DNA of 64,000 nucleotides, taken from assembly GCF_002944405.1 (NCBI RefSeq), contig NZ_CP024307.1, positions 3,058,501-3,122,500 of the forward strand. The letters are read 5' to 3'. Each line of letters begins with the position of its first letter. The first letter of the stretch is position 1. Shown here piece by piece: positions 1-8,704 of the stretch. Below the pieces are notes generated by a model that did no database searches, had not been told where the DNA came from, and saw nothing but the letters and a program-made list of their open reading frames with translations. The position numbers were made by a program, and so were the translations under genes. Source of the DNA: Sinorhizobium fredii. GTDB lineage: Bacteria; Pseudomonadota; Alphaproteobacteria; Rhizobiales; Rhizobiaceae.

Positions 1-142
1 GGCCGGCTGACAAGCACCGCATTGAACGCCGAAGCTGACTCGACGGGCAATGGAAGACCTACAGGCCGCCACGCTTGCACCGAGGCCGCTTTGCCCACTT
101 TGTGAGGTGCAAAGCGACCTTTACGTCGGAACGCTCAGCCCC

Positions 143-238
143 ACCGATCGTGCGCTGCGGCGTCGTGTTGTCGCGCCGCAGGATCTCGAGGATTTGGCGG
201 TCGAAGGCATCGAGCTGCGGCGCGTTAGGAGGTGGCAT
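143..238 (-). pseudogene. Lrp/AsnC regulator, N-terminal remnant
   Basis: From the ATG at 238 the minus strand encodes about 32 residues typical of the start of an Lrp/AsnC protein (PPPNAPQLDAFDRQILEILR, then RDNTTPQRTIG). The homology stops abruptly near base 143; the rest of the frame, to a stop near base 59, is unlike any Lrp helix-turn-helix. It lies divergent from the diaminopropionate ammonia-lyase gene, the usual place for a local Lrp regulator, so this is probably the stub of the regulator of that operon, cut by a rearrangement. Bases 1-142 hold nothing I recognise. Confidence 0.6.
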
Positions 239-338
239 GGTAACTCCCGAAACAAACTTGCAAAACGAGGCGCGTATTTTCAGCGCCTTTTTCATGCGCT
301 TCGCAATATGTTTCCGGCAAACAACAAGCGAGGTCTTC

Positions 339-1538
339 ATGTTCATCCCCAACAGCAACGCGGATTATCGGCTGCCGCTCGAAACGGCGCATGCCACGAT
401 CCTCGGCTCGGACGCGGCGGCGGGCGTGGAACGCCACCTCGGCTATCGCGACCAACATGCCGAGACGCCGCTCGTCTCCCTGCCGGCTCTCGCGGCCGAA
501 ACCGGCGTTGCCGCGATTCATCTGAAGAACGAAGGACAGCGGCTGGGGCTCGGCAGCTTCAAGGCGCTCGGTGGCGCCTATGCCGTCATCCGTCTCGTCC
601 TCGAAGAAGCCGAAGCAAAGTTGGGAAGGCCAGTCGATATGGCCGAGCTCAATTCCCCTGAGATCCGCAAGATCGCCGGTAGCATGACCTTTGCCTGCGC
701 CACCGACGGCAATCATGGCCGGTCGGTCGCCCAGGGCGCCGAGCTCGTCGGCGCGCGGGCGGCGATCTTTGTCCATGCCGGCGTAAGCGACGAACGCGTG
801 GCGGCGATTGCGCGCTTCGGGGCCGAGATGATCCGTGTCGCGGGAAGCTACGACGATTCCGTCAAGGGGGCCGCGCGTGTTGCCAATGAACGCAACTGGA
901 CGATCGTCTCCGACACCTCCTGGCCCGGTTACGAGCGCATTCCAGGACTGGTGATGCAAGGCTATACCGCGCTTGTGCGCGAGGCGCTCAGGCAGATGCC
1001 GGCGCCGCCGACCCATGTCTTCATCCAGTCCGGCGTCGGCGGCATCGCCGCTGCGGTCGCCGGCCATCTGGCGATCGTGCTCGGTGAGCGGCGGCCGGTC
1101 TTTACCGTCGTCGATCCCGCCCGCGCCGCCTGCCTGTTCGAAACGGCACGGGCCGGCCATCCCGTGACGGTGCCGCATGGCGAACCGACCGTCATGGCAA
1201 TGCTCGAATGCCACGAGCCGTCGCTCGTCGCCTGGCGCATCCTGTCGCGCGTCGCCGATGCCTTCATGACCGTCGACGAGGAGGACGCCGTTGCGGTGAT
1301 GCGGCGCCTTGCCAATCCGATCGGGACCGATCCGGCCGTCGTAGCCGGCGAGAGCGGCGGTGTCGGCCTCGCCGGTTTTCTGAAGGCGGTCGCCGATCGC
1401 GAAGTGAAGGCGGCGCTTTCCATGGGCCCGGAATCGCGCATCTTCCTGGTCAATACGGAGGGTGCGACCGATCCGGGCAAATACCAAGAGATCCTCGGGC
1501 TCTCGCCTGAGGATGTCGTGACGCGAGGTGCAGCATGA
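339..1538 (+). CDS. dpaL: Diaminopropionate ammonia-lyase
   Basis: Predicted 399-residue PLP enzyme of the YgeX/DpaL family, which converts 2,3-diaminopropionate to pyruvate and two ammonia. The PLP lysine is Lys75 in GLGSFKALGG, and TDGNHG near residue 123 carries the aspartate this family uses together with the lysine. Length matches the family (about 400). I chose the ATG at 339 because homology begins there and GCGAGG lies just upstream; the open frame extends much further upstream without homology. The stop overlaps the start of the next gene (ATGA), so the two are translationally coupled. A truncated Lrp gene lies divergent upstream. Confidence 0.9.
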   Translation: MFIPNSNADYRLPLETAHATILGSDAAAGVERHLGYRDQHAETPLVSLPALAAETGVAAIHLKNEGQRLGLGSFKALGGAYAVIRLVLEEAEAKLGRPVDMAELNSPEIRKIAGSMTFACATDGNHGRSVAQGAELVGARAAIFVHAGVSDERVAAIARFGAEMIRVAGSYDDSVKGAARVANERNWTIVSDTSWPGYERIPGLVMQGYTALVREALRQMPAPPTHVFIQSGVGGIAAAVAGHLAIVLGERRPVFTVVDPARAACLFETARAGHPVTVPHGEPTVMAMLECHEPSLVAWRILSRVADAFMTVDEEDAVAVMRRLANPIGTDPAVVAGESGGVGLAGFLKAVADREVKAALSMGPESRIFLVNTEGATDPGKYQEILGLSPEDVVTRGAA

Positions 1539-2710
1539 GCAAACATTCCATCGATTCCGCCCGGCTGCTCGGCCGGCTTTCCGAACTCGGTGCGATCGGC
1601 CGCGACGAAGGTGGCCAGCTGACGCGTCTTGCCGCATCCAATGCGGACAGGGAGGGCCGCGACCGGCTCGTCTCATGGATTGAAGCGGCCGGCCTTGACG
1701 TCGCCGTCGACCGGATCGGCAATATCTTCGGCATCTGGGCTGCGGACGGCATGGCTGATGCCGCGCCGGTGATGCTCGGTTCGCACATCGACACGGTCAT
1801 CAATGCCGGTATCTATGACGGATGCTACGGCGTGCTTTCGGGCCTCGAGGTGATTGAGACGCTCAAGGAAGCGGGCTTCATGCCGTCACGCCCCATCGTC
1901 GTTGCCACCTTCACCAATGAGGAAGGCGTGCGCTATGCGCCCGACATGATGGGGTCGCTCGTCTATGCCGGCGGACTCGATGCCGATGCGGCACTTGCCA
2001 CGGTCGGAACCGGCGGATCGAAGCTCGGCGACGAGCTCCGGCGGACGGGCTATGCGGGTGATAAGGGACCAGGCTTTTTGAAGCCGCAAGCCTATATCGA
2101 ACTGCATATCGAGCAGGGCCCGGTCCTGGAGCGCGAGGGCATCCCGCTCGGCGCGGTCGAAAACCTGCAGGGCATTTCCTGGCAGAAGGTGACGATCGAG
2201 GGTGATGCCAATCATGCCGGGACGACGCCGATCTCCATGCGGCGCGACGCCGGCCACGCGGCCGCCCGCGTCGTCACCTTCCTGCGGGAGCGTGTGAAGG
2301 CGTCGAACACGCCGACGGTGGCGACCGTCGGCTGCATGGAATTCGAGCCCAACGCCATCAACGTCATCCCCTCGTGCGCGACATTCACGGTCGACCTGCG
2401 CGACCCGGACGAGGAGCGGTTGAAGCAGGAAGAAGCAGGCCTTGCCCGCTTCCTCGAAACGCTTTCAGCCGAAGAGGATGTCACGATATCGGTGGAACGC
2501 CTGGCGCGCTTCGAGCCGGTGAAGTTCGACGAGAGGATCGTCGCGACCATCGAGGCTGCCGCCGAGGCACGCGCCCTTCCCTGCCGCCGGATGACGTCGG
2601 GCGCCGGCCATGACGCGCAAATGATCGCGCGGATTGCGCCCACGGCGATGATCTTCGTGCCGAGCAAGGGCGGCATCAGCCATAATCCGAAGGAATTTCA
2701 CCGCGGATGA
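1535..2710 (+). CDS. M20 ureidase/amidase (N-carbamoyl amino acid hydrolase type), late frameshift
   Basis: Member of the Zn-dependent M20 ureidase group (allantoate amidohydrolase, N-carbamoyl-L-amino-acid hydrolase, beta-ureidopropionase). Visible motifs are GSHIDTV, FTNEEGVRY, ELHIEQGP, NHAGTTP and the C-terminal SHNPKEF; all metal ligands lie before the break. After SHNPKEF an extra T in the run near 2695-2697 shifts the frame and stops translation at 2710. In the other frame the normal tail (ADDDLIAGANILLDVVRKM) continues to a TAG at 2772-2774. The protein thus loses about 20 C-terminal residues; it could be a recent mutation or a sequence error. Coupled by ATGA to the diaminopropionate lyase, it probably frees the lyase substrate from a carbamoylated or acylated precursor (inference). 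Confidence 0.8.
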   Translation: MSKHSIDSARLLGRLSELGAIGRDEGGQLTRLAASNADREGRDRLVSWIEAAGLDVAVDRIGNIFGIWAADGMADAAPVMLGSHIDTVINAGIYDGCYGVLSGLEVIETLKEAGFMPSRPIVVATFTNEEGVRYAPDMMGSLVYAGGLDADAALATVGTGGSKLGDELRRTGYAGDKGPGFLKPQAYIELHIEQGPVLEREGIPLGAVENLQGISWQKVTIEGDANHAGTTPISMRRDAGHAAARVVTFLRERVKASNTPTVATVGCMEFEPNAINVIPSCATFTVDLRDPDEERLKQEEAGLARFLETLSAEEDVTISVERLARFEPVKFDERIVATIEAAAEARALPCRRMTSGAGHDAQMIARIAPTAMIFVPSKGGISHNPKEFHRG

Positions 2711-2777
2711 TGACCTGATTGCCGGCGCCAACATCCTGCTCGATGTCGTTCGCAAAATGACGGAGGAGGAATAGGCG

Positions 2778-3203
2778 ATGGATCTCGGGCGACTGGTCTC
2801 TGAGATGCGGGAGTGGCGCCGCCACCTTCACGCCCATCCGGAATTCGGCTTCGAGGAAAGGCAGACCTCGGCTTTCGTCGCCGCAAAGCTTCGGGAGTTC
2901 GGGCTCGACGATGTCGCCGAAGGAGTCGGCGGCACGGGCGTCGTCGGGACACTGAAGCGGGGCAATGGCAACCGGTCGATTGCGCTCAGGGCCGACATGG
3001 ACGCCCTGCGCATCTCCGAACAGTCGAACCTGCCCCATGCGTCGCGCCATCCCGGCTTCATGCATGCCTGCGGCCATGACGGCCATACGGCGATGCTGCT
3101 CGGCGCCGCACGTCGCTGTCCACGTGGTGTGTCATCGGCGCTGTGGGTATGGCTGCGCGAGTTGGACTATATGCTGGGGTTATGGACTCCATGCCCACGG
3201 TAG
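2778..3203 (+). pseudogene. M20 amidohydrolase (hippurate hydrolase-like), truncated
   Basis: The first ~111 residues are a normal M20D amidohydrolase N-terminus: RRHLHAHPEFGFEE, ALRADMDALRI and the metal-site motif HACGHDGHTAMLLGAA. Homology ends near base 3110, and the frame runs through unrelated sequence to a stop at 3203. Full-length family members have about 380-400 residues, so the dimerisation domain and half of the active site are missing. It starts 4 bases after the out-of-frame stop of the preceding ureidase (GAGGAGGAATAGGCG precedes the ATG), so it was the third gene of the diaminopropionate operon. It should be inactive. Confidence 0.8.
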
Positions 3204-3440
3204 ACATTTAAAATAAGGCGGTGGGCCCCATGAGTCCGCTTTAGGCGTCGAAGGACCAGAGAGGGCGCCGGTGTGCCAGCGCGGTTCAACGTGTCGTTGC
3301 GTCACGTTCGAACACATCGTCCTCTAACGCGAGCAGGTCACTCGTGCTCCCCGAAAGGCCCTGCTTGCTCCCCTTATAGGAGAAGGGGCGAATGAACCGC
3401 CCCGGTCTCATCGTAGCAACAGCGCCTGAGCGCTAGTTTT
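3111..3440 (+). other. Intergenic sequence after the truncated M20 gene
   Basis: This stretch begins where M20 homology is lost and ends at the HAD gene stop. I recognise no gene, transposase motif or RNA. An 8-bp inverted repeat (GCGCCTGA at 3422-3429, TCAGGCGC at 3441-3448) straddles the HAD stop codon but has no T-run on the minus strand. The abrupt loss of homology suggests a rearrangement joint near 3110. Confidence 0.35.
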
Positions 3441-4130
3441 TCAGGCGCGCTTGAGGGCTGGCTCCAGGCCAACAGCGGCGGCTAACCCGCCGATATCCTT
3501 GATCTCGGTGTATTCGTAATAGGGATTGGCCGGCTCATGGCCGCGGTTGACCCAGACCTTGCTCTTGATGCCCAGGTCATAGGCGGTCATCAGGTCGTAG
3601 CGGAAGGATGAGGACACATGAGTAATGTCTTCGGGCCCGCAGCCGAGCTTGTCGAGCATGTATTCGAAGCCCTTCATCAGAGGTTTGTATGCCCCGACTT
3701 CTTCTGCCGTGATGACCATATGGATGGGCGCGCCCAGCTTTTCCACGTTCGACATGATCAGGCTGTTCATGGAGTTCGACAGGATGACCAGCGGAATTTC
3801 CTCGGCCACCCTGGACAGGCCAGCCGGGACGTCCGGGTGCGGACCCCAGGTTGGCACTTCGTCATAGATGCGTTGCGCGTCTTCGGGTCTGAACGGGATA
3901 CCGATGCGTTTGCAGCTGCGCTCGACGGAATTGTGCACCACTTCGAGGAAAGGTTTCCATGGCCCTAGCACCTCGTCAAGGCGATAGCCTCTAAAAGCCT
4001 CGACAAAGCCGGCCATCGCTTCTGGGGAGAGACGCTCGCCGTAGACGCGCCGCGCAGCCCCGGCCATATCGAAATTTGTGAGCGTGCCGTAGCAGTCGAA
4101 GGTGACGTACTTCGGTCGAAATTGGGTCAT
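3441..4130 (-). CDS. Type II haloacid dehalogenase-like HAD hydrolase (copy 1)
   Basis: HAD-superfamily protein of 229 residues, closest in form to type II L-2-haloacid dehalogenases. The nucleophile motif is FDCYGTLTNF (Asp12); motif II is VILSNSMNS; a lysine sits in GAYKPL; SSSFRYDLMTAYDLG is motif III. The start is the ATG at 4130, preceded by GGAAGGA at good spacing; an upstream TTG at 4148 overlaps that site. A close paralogue lies at the right end of the window (63345 onward) and a remnant at 8705-8835; all three sit beside APH kinase/aminotransferase modules. The substrate is unknown; family members remove halide or phosphate from small molecules, and here a phosphorylated amino acid derivative is a guess. 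Confidence 0.8.
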   Translation of the reverse strand: MTQFRPKYVTFDCYGTLTNFDMAGAARRVYGERLSPEAMAGFVEAFRGYRLDEVLGPWKPFLEVVHNSVERSCKRIGIPFRPEDAQRIYDEVPTWGPHPDVPAGLSRVAEEIPLVILSNSMNSLIMSNVEKLGAPIHMVITAEEVGAYKPLMKGFEYMLDKLGCGPEDITHVSSSFRYDLMTAYDLGIKSKVWVNRGHEPANPYYEYTEIKDIGGLAAAVGLEPALKRA

Positions 4131-4682
4131 GGCGTGTATTCCTTCCAAGTTTCCACGGCACAGTGTGCCGATACAAGATCATCGTAGTGGGCATGAGATC
4201 GCGGTGCGGATAGACCGCAATGCGGCAGCGAAGCAGACATCTTTGAGATGTCCGCATCTGATCAGTTTCGTTTCCTGTGCCTTTTTATATCAGGCCAATC
4301 CACCCAGGCGGAGCACTCCACCTTGATTACTGCATTCCGGCCAGTGGGAGCACCCTGGCATAACTTTGCGGCGATGGCAAGCAATTGTCCAACAATTTTT
4401 TGAATGGTCGTCGTCCCGCTACTTTCCCACAGCTGGAGTACGTCGCTATTCATCAGCACAAATTTCTCGGCTGAAGCCTCCCGTTTTCCCTTTTTTCCAG
4501 CGATTACAAGAGCTCATCGGAGCATTCTGCCCGGTCGTCAATCGTTCATCCGGCAGCAAAAAGACTGATGCCTCCAACCGCAAAAGGTCCCAATCGAAAA
4601 AATTGTTGTACAAAAATTGGATCGTGAGATACTGAGGCCATCGAGCTGCCCATTCTCGAGGCAGAAACTGAATGAGTTGAAG
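4131..4682 (+). other. Intergenic region between divergent HAD and APH kinase genes
   Basis: About 550 bases between the divergent HAD and kinase genes. It is visibly AT-richer than its surroundings, as expected for a two-way promoter region. The only site I can point to is the palindrome TTGTACAA at 4606-4613. I see no convincing small gene. Confidence 0.4.
4606..4613. promoter_or_regulatory. Candidate GntR operator (TTGTACAA)
   Basis: A perfect 8-bp palindrome TTGTACAA in an AT-rich stretch 69 bases upstream of the kinase start. FCD-type GntR proteins often bind TTGT-ACAA-like palindromes, and a GntR/FCD gene lies in the same transcription unit at 7227. A single short palindrome is weak evidence. 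Confidence 0.3.
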
Positions 4683-5747
4683 ATGGGTCACAAGCATCAG
4701 TGCGGGCCAGCCCGCGTCCCTGAGCTTTCCGAGGCGTGCCATCCCGTGGGCGCAGCGGAAGCCGAAGAAATCGCCGAACGACTATATGGCGCGCGTGGCT
4801 CGGCCACGCGCTTTGCAACTGAGAAAGACGACACGTTCCTCCTCAACTGCGCGACCGGGGGGAAGTTTGTGCTGAAGATCGCTCATCCTTCCGAGCGGAT
4901 GGAGGAGCTCGATTTCCAGGTCGCGCTGATGCGTCATCTCGAGCAGCGGGCGCCAGATCTACCCGTCCCCCGTGCACTTCGCGACGTCGACGGCGGGGAT
5001 TTGCCCATCATCACGACCAGTGCCGGCGAGCGGCGGGTGGTGCGGCTCATCACCTTCCTCCAAGGTACTCCGCTCGACCGGACATCTGCCACAGCCCCAC
5101 AGCGCGAACGGATCGGCGAAATCCTGGCAAAGCTGCGTCATGCCATGGCCGATTTCTCGCATCCCGCAGACGGCCGGGCGCTGGCATGGGACGTCACCCA
5201 TCTGCTCGATCTCACCGATCTGTTGAGCTTCATCCCCGGGGGCGGCAAGCGTGCCTGGACCGTCCGCGCGCTTGAGCGGTTTGCCGAAGTCAAGCCGAGG
5301 CTCGACCTGTGCCGGCGGCAAGTGCTCCACAACGACTTCAATACATCGAACCTAGTCGTCGATCATGCCAGCCCGCAGTTCCTGACTGGCGTCATCGACT
5401 TCGGCGATGCGGTCCGTACCGCTGTCGCCGTCGATGTCTCCACGGCGTTGATGAATCAAATGCCAAAAACGCTCGACCATGGGAACCGGCGTGACCTGTT
5501 CGACGAACCCCGCGACGTTCTGCGCGGCTATCTCCGCCACGCCGAACTGACGGACGAGGAACTCCGGCTCATCCCCTTCCTGTCGATGGGCCGTCTTGCG
5601 GTCCGTGCGCTGCTGACGTGCTGGCGCGCCGAAATCTTCCCCGAGAATAGCCGCTATATCCTGCGCAATACCGAAGCCGGCTGGGCCCACCTCGAGTGGT
5701 TCCACTCGATTTCGACCGCACAGATTTCCGATCTTCTGACACGATAG
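4683..5747 (+). CDS. APH-fold kinase, hydroxylysine-kinase-like (copy 1)
   Basis: Protein kinase-like small-molecule kinase of 354 residues (APH/choline-kinase fold). The ATP-site lysine is in KFVLKIAHP; the catalytic loop is VLHNDFNTSN (Asp218); the metal site is VIDFGD (Asp239). All are intact. Eight bases downstream sits a class III aminotransferase-type gene. This pairing matches the known hydroxylysine kinase plus 5-phosphohydroxylysine phospho-lyase team (and choline/ethanolamine kinase-type analogues), so the likely job is to phosphorylate a hydroxyl group on an amino acid or amino alcohol. A second kinase-aminotransferase pair lies at 60490-62956. The ATG at 4683 was chosen because upstream codons lack homology; its ribosome site is weak. 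Confidence 0.75.
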   Translation: MGHKHQCGPARVPELSEACHPVGAAEAEEIAERLYGARGSATRFATEKDDTFLLNCATGGKFVLKIAHPSERMEELDFQVALMRHLEQRAPDLPVPRALRDVDGGDLPIITTSAGERRVVRLITFLQGTPLDRTSATAPQRERIGEILAKLRHAMADFSHPADGRALAWDVTHLLDLTDLLSFIPGGGKRAWTVRALERFAEVKPRLDLCRRQVLHNDFNTSNLVVDHASPQFLTGVIDFGDAVRTAVAVDVSTALMNQMPKTLDHGNRRDLFDEPRDVLRGYLRHAELTDEELRLIPFLSMGRLAVRALLTCWRAEIFPENSRYILRNTEAGWAHLEWFHSISTAQISDLLTR

Positions 5748-5755
5748 GAACCGTA

Positions 5756-7126
5756 ATGTCCAAGCAAGCGACTACCCTGCCCAAGGGCTTCCGTGGCGAC
5801 ATGCCAAATGGCTTCAATCCTCAGGACACGTCTCATCTCACAAGTGAAGATCTGGCGCATATCGCCAAGCGGCAAAGGCTGCTCGGGCCCGCTTATCGGC
5901 TCTTCTACAAGTCGCCGGTTGAGATCTCCCGTGCCAAGGGCGTCTTCCTCTATGACAAGCACGGCAACGAATATCTCGACGCTTACAACAACGTGGTATC
6001 CCTGGGGCACTCTCATCCGCGTGTCGTCGAGGCGATCCAGAAGCAGCTCGAGGTACTCTGTACCCACACGCGTTACATGCAGGAGCCCCTGCTGGACTAT
6101 GCTGAAGCCCTGATCAATACGTTCGGTGGCGAACTCGGGCGGACCGGGTGCGCGATGTTCACGTGCACCGGCTCGGAAGCCAACGATCTCGCCTTGCGTA
6201 TCGCGCGCTACCACACACGCAAGACCGGCGTCATTGTTACGGCCGAAGCCTATCACGGCAACAGCGGCGCGGTGGCGGCAATATCGCCGTCACTCGGCAA
6301 GAAGTCGGATCTGGATCCCTATCTTCGCACAGTTGCTGCGCCGGATTCCTACCGCCTGCCCCCCGAGGAAATCGGCCGGCGGATGGCAGAGGATGTCGCG
6401 CGGCAGATCGCCGACATGGAACGGCATGGCGGCGGCCTAGCGGCCTTCATCGCCGACTCCGTCTTCTCCTCCGATGGTCTCTACGTCGATCCGACGGACG
6501 TATTGGCGCCGGTGGCGGAAGTGGTGCGCAAGGCGGGCGGCCTGTTCATCGCCGACGAGGTGCAGTCCGGATTCGGGCGGACCGGCACCCATCTTTGGGG
6601 TCACTCCCGCCACAAGGTCGATCCGGACATCGTCACCATGGGCAAGCCCATGGGCAACGGCTATCCCGTTGCCGGCGTAGTCCTGCGGCCCGAACTCGTT
6701 GCCGAATTCGGATCCAGCATGCGCTACTTCAACACCTTTGGCGGCAACTCCGTCGCTATCGCCGCTGCAAGGGCCGTGCTCGACACGATCCTCGAAGAGG
6801 GCCTGATGGACAACGCCGCCAAGGTCGGCGGCGAAATCCTCGACGGCCTCCGGGACCTACAGAAGAAATATGAATTCGTCGGCGATGTTCGCGGGGCCGG
6901 CCTCTATTTCGCCGTCGAACTCGTCAAGGATAGAGACCGGAAAACGCCGGACATGGACCGCGCACTTGCAGCCGTTAATGCCTTGCGCGACCGGCGCATC
7001 CTCATTTCCGCGACCGGAGCGGACGCGCATATCCTGAAGATTAGGCCCCCGCTCATCTTCACATCGGCCAATGCGGCGCGTCTGCTCGAGGGCGTCGACG
7101 AGGCGCTTCGGTCCGTGCAGATCTAG
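5756..7126 (+). CDS. Class III aminotransferase / phospho-lyase-type PLP enzyme (copy 1)
   Basis: PLP fold-type I class III enzyme of 456 residues. TCTGSEAND binds the cofactor phosphate; IADEVQSGFGRTGTHLWG is followed by VTMGKPMGNG with PLP Lys297; TFGGN is the second-subunit loop. The GKPMGNG context and TGTHLWG resemble the AGXT2L1/AGXT2L2 group (ethanolamine-phosphate and 5-phosphohydroxylysine phospho-lyases) more than ordinary omega-transaminases. With the kinase gene 8 bases upstream it would eliminate phosphate and ammonia from the phosphorylated hydroxy-amine, giving an aldehyde (inference). The ATG at 5756 follows AGGAA. A simple transaminase role remains possible. Confidence 0.75.
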   Translation: MSKQATTLPKGFRGDMPNGFNPQDTSHLTSEDLAHIAKRQRLLGPAYRLFYKSPVEISRAKGVFLYDKHGNEYLDAYNNVVSLGHSHPRVVEAIQKQLEVLCTHTRYMQEPLLDYAEALINTFGGELGRTGCAMFTCTGSEANDLALRIARYHTRKTGVIVTAEAYHGNSGAVAAISPSLGKKSDLDPYLRTVAAPDSYRLPPEEIGRRMAEDVARQIADMERHGGGLAAFIADSVFSSDGLYVDPTDVLAPVAEVVRKAGGLFIADEVQSGFGRTGTHLWGHSRHKVDPDIVTMGKPMGNGYPVAGVVLRPELVAEFGSSMRYFNTFGGNSVAIAAARAVLDTILEEGLMDNAAKVGGEILDGLRDLQKKYEFVGDVRGAGLYFAVELVKDRDRKTPDMDRALAAVNALRDRRILISATGADAHILKIRPPLIFTSANAARLLEGVDEALRSVQI

Positions 7127-7226
7127 GACCCACCATGCAGCCGGGAGGCGCAATATCGTCTCCCTTGCCCTACGCCGCCGCATGTGGCGTAGGTATGCAA
7201 ACAAAACAACGAGCAAAGCCAAAGCC

Positions 7227-7910
7227 ATGCCGCCGCTGCACGCCAAGACTCAAGCCGAAGATCTTGAGATGAATGTCGAGCCCTTGCCCGCTAGCGCTGT
7301 GGAAATCCTGACCCACGCCCTGCGGCGGCGCATCTTGTCGGGAGATTTCCGACCGGGCGAGTTCCTTCGCGACGTGAAGATGTGCGAGGAGCATTCGACC
7401 TCGCGGCACACATTCCGTACAGCAGCCCAGGTGCTCGTCACCCAGGGCCTGCTGCGTCAGATACCGAACCGAGGCTTTGTGGTGCCCGAATTCGGACCCG
7501 ACGATATTGTCGATATCACACGCGTGCGCGGCGCCATCGAGGGCGAGGCCATTCGTCTGATCGTGCTGACCGGCGTCATCCCATCTCAGGCGCTGGAGGC
7601 GGTTGAGGTTATGCACGCGTCGACTCTCTCCTCCGACAGATCCCTGCTGGTTGCCGCGGACCGTGACTTCCACCGCGCGATCATCGCGGCTAGCGGCAGC
7701 GCTCGACTGAAGCGAACCTATTCAGACCTCGAGGGCGAGATCGAGCTTCTCCTCGCACAGCGGCAGGATTTCTACGCCACTGCCGAAGAAATGGCGGAGG
7801 AACACGAGCGGCTCATCAACAGCTTGAGAAGCCGCCACTACGATACGGCGCGGGAGGCGTTCCAGGAGCACTGGGAAGATCTCCAGATCAAGTTGCTCGA
7901 TCAACGTTGA
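7227..7910 (+). CDS. GntR family regulator, FCD domain
   Basis: About 227 residues. The N-terminal winged helix-turn-helix follows the GntR pattern (ILTHALRRRILSGDFRPGEFL, with the first 20 residues quoted only in part as needed); the C-terminal all-helical FCD effector domain has DFHRAIIAASGS and EEHERLINSLRSR with the spaced histidines and acidic residues that bind metal and ligand. It lies about 100 bases after the aminotransferase on the same strand, so it probably controls the kinase-aminotransferase operon, perhaps through the TTGTACAA site at 4606. The start is uncertain: ATG at 7227 or ATG at 7269; neither has a strong ribosome site. Confidence 0.75.
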   Translation: MPPLHAKTQAEDLEMNVEPLPASAVEILTHALRRRILSGDFRPGEFLRDVKMCEEHSTSRHTFRTAAQVLVTQGLLRQIPNRGFVVPEFGPDDIVDITRVRGAIEGEAIRLIVLTGVIPSQALEAVEVMHASTLSSDRSLLVAADRDFHRAIIAASGSARLKRTYSDLEGEIELLLAQRQDFYATAEEMAEEHERLINSLRSRHYDTAREAFQEHWEDLQIKLLDQR

Positions 7911-8090
7911 CCAGCGCTCCCCGGAATCTGACAGCTCGGGAGCATAACCTGCCAGGCGGCGCTGACGATGCCGGTGCCGCCGGTTCGACGCGGAGCAAGC
8001 ACCACTTGGAAGCTTCCTCTCCGGCTCCGCCAGAGACTGCTTCTCGGCGGAGTCGCGGCGTCAGCCATCCTCATCAGCGGGAGCTAGCCA

Positions 8091-8570
8091 ATGAAACTTG
8101 ATCGCATCGACGTCAAGATACTTAACGCATTGCAGAAGAATGGCCGAATGACGAATGTCGAGCTTTCGGAAATTGTCAATCTCTCGCCAAGTCCCTGTTT
8201 GTTGCGCGTGAAAAAGCTACAGGCGGAGGGCTATATCGAGGGTTATTCTGCCCATATCAATATCGGAAAACTGGGCCAGACGTTGACGGTGTTCACGGAG
8301 ATCACGCTGAAGAACCACCGTCAACTGGACTTCGCGAGATTTCTTACGGCGATCGAGAAGGTCGATCAGGTCATCGAGTGCCATCTGGTTTCCGGAGGCT
8401 ACGATTATCTCGTAAAATTCGTCACCGCCGGAATCGAAGAGTATCAGACGCTGATGGAGCGGCTCCTCGATTCGGAAATCGGCATTGACAGGTACTTCAG
8501 CTTCGTCGTCCTGAAATCGCCCCTGGTCAAAGCGCATTTGCCGCTGGAAAGCCTTTTCCAAGCCTCGTAG
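8091..8570 (+). CDS. Lrp/AsnC regulator, DoeX-like subtype (copy 1)
   Basis: Predicted 159-residue Lrp/AsnC protein. The N-terminal HTH is LDRIDVKILNALQKNGRMTN through LSPSPCLLRVKKL; the C-terminal RAM domain includes VIECHLVSGGYDYLVKF. It is strikingly similar to two other regulators here (45945-46421 and 59955-60431), and all three share the start MKLDRID and the tail YFSFVVLKSP. This subtype resembles the DoeX/AsnC regulators of ectoine and diaminobutyrate catabolic clusters. The ATG follows GGGAG. It closes the kinase-aminotransferase-GntR gene row, as its homologue does in the right-hand copy of the module. Confidence 0.85.
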   Translation: MKLDRIDVKILNALQKNGRMTNVELSEIVNLSPSPCLLRVKKLQAEGYIEGYSAHINIGKLGQTLTVFTEITLKNHRQLDFARFLTAIEKVDQVIECHLVSGGYDYLVKFVTAGIEEYQTLMERLLDSEIGIDRYFSFVVLKSPLVKAHLPLESLFQAS

Positions 8571-8704
8571 CAGACCTTGATGCGGGCAGTGTGGCGGCCG
8601 CGCATTGATGAGCAGGCGGCATCTCGTGCTGGTAGATTGATGAGAGACGACAACCGAAGAACCGGCGGGCTATAGAATAGATGCACCTGCCATTTCAAAG
8701 CGCC

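Noticed and set aside
225..1676. 483-residue open frame opposite the diaminopropionate lyase gene
   Set aside because: It is antisense to a clearly recognised enzyme, shows no family motif, and such long antisense frames are expected in GC-rich DNA.
3422..3448. 8-bp inverted repeat at the end of the HAD gene
   Set aside because: Overlaps the stop codon and lacks a T-run on the transcribed strand; not convincing as a terminator.
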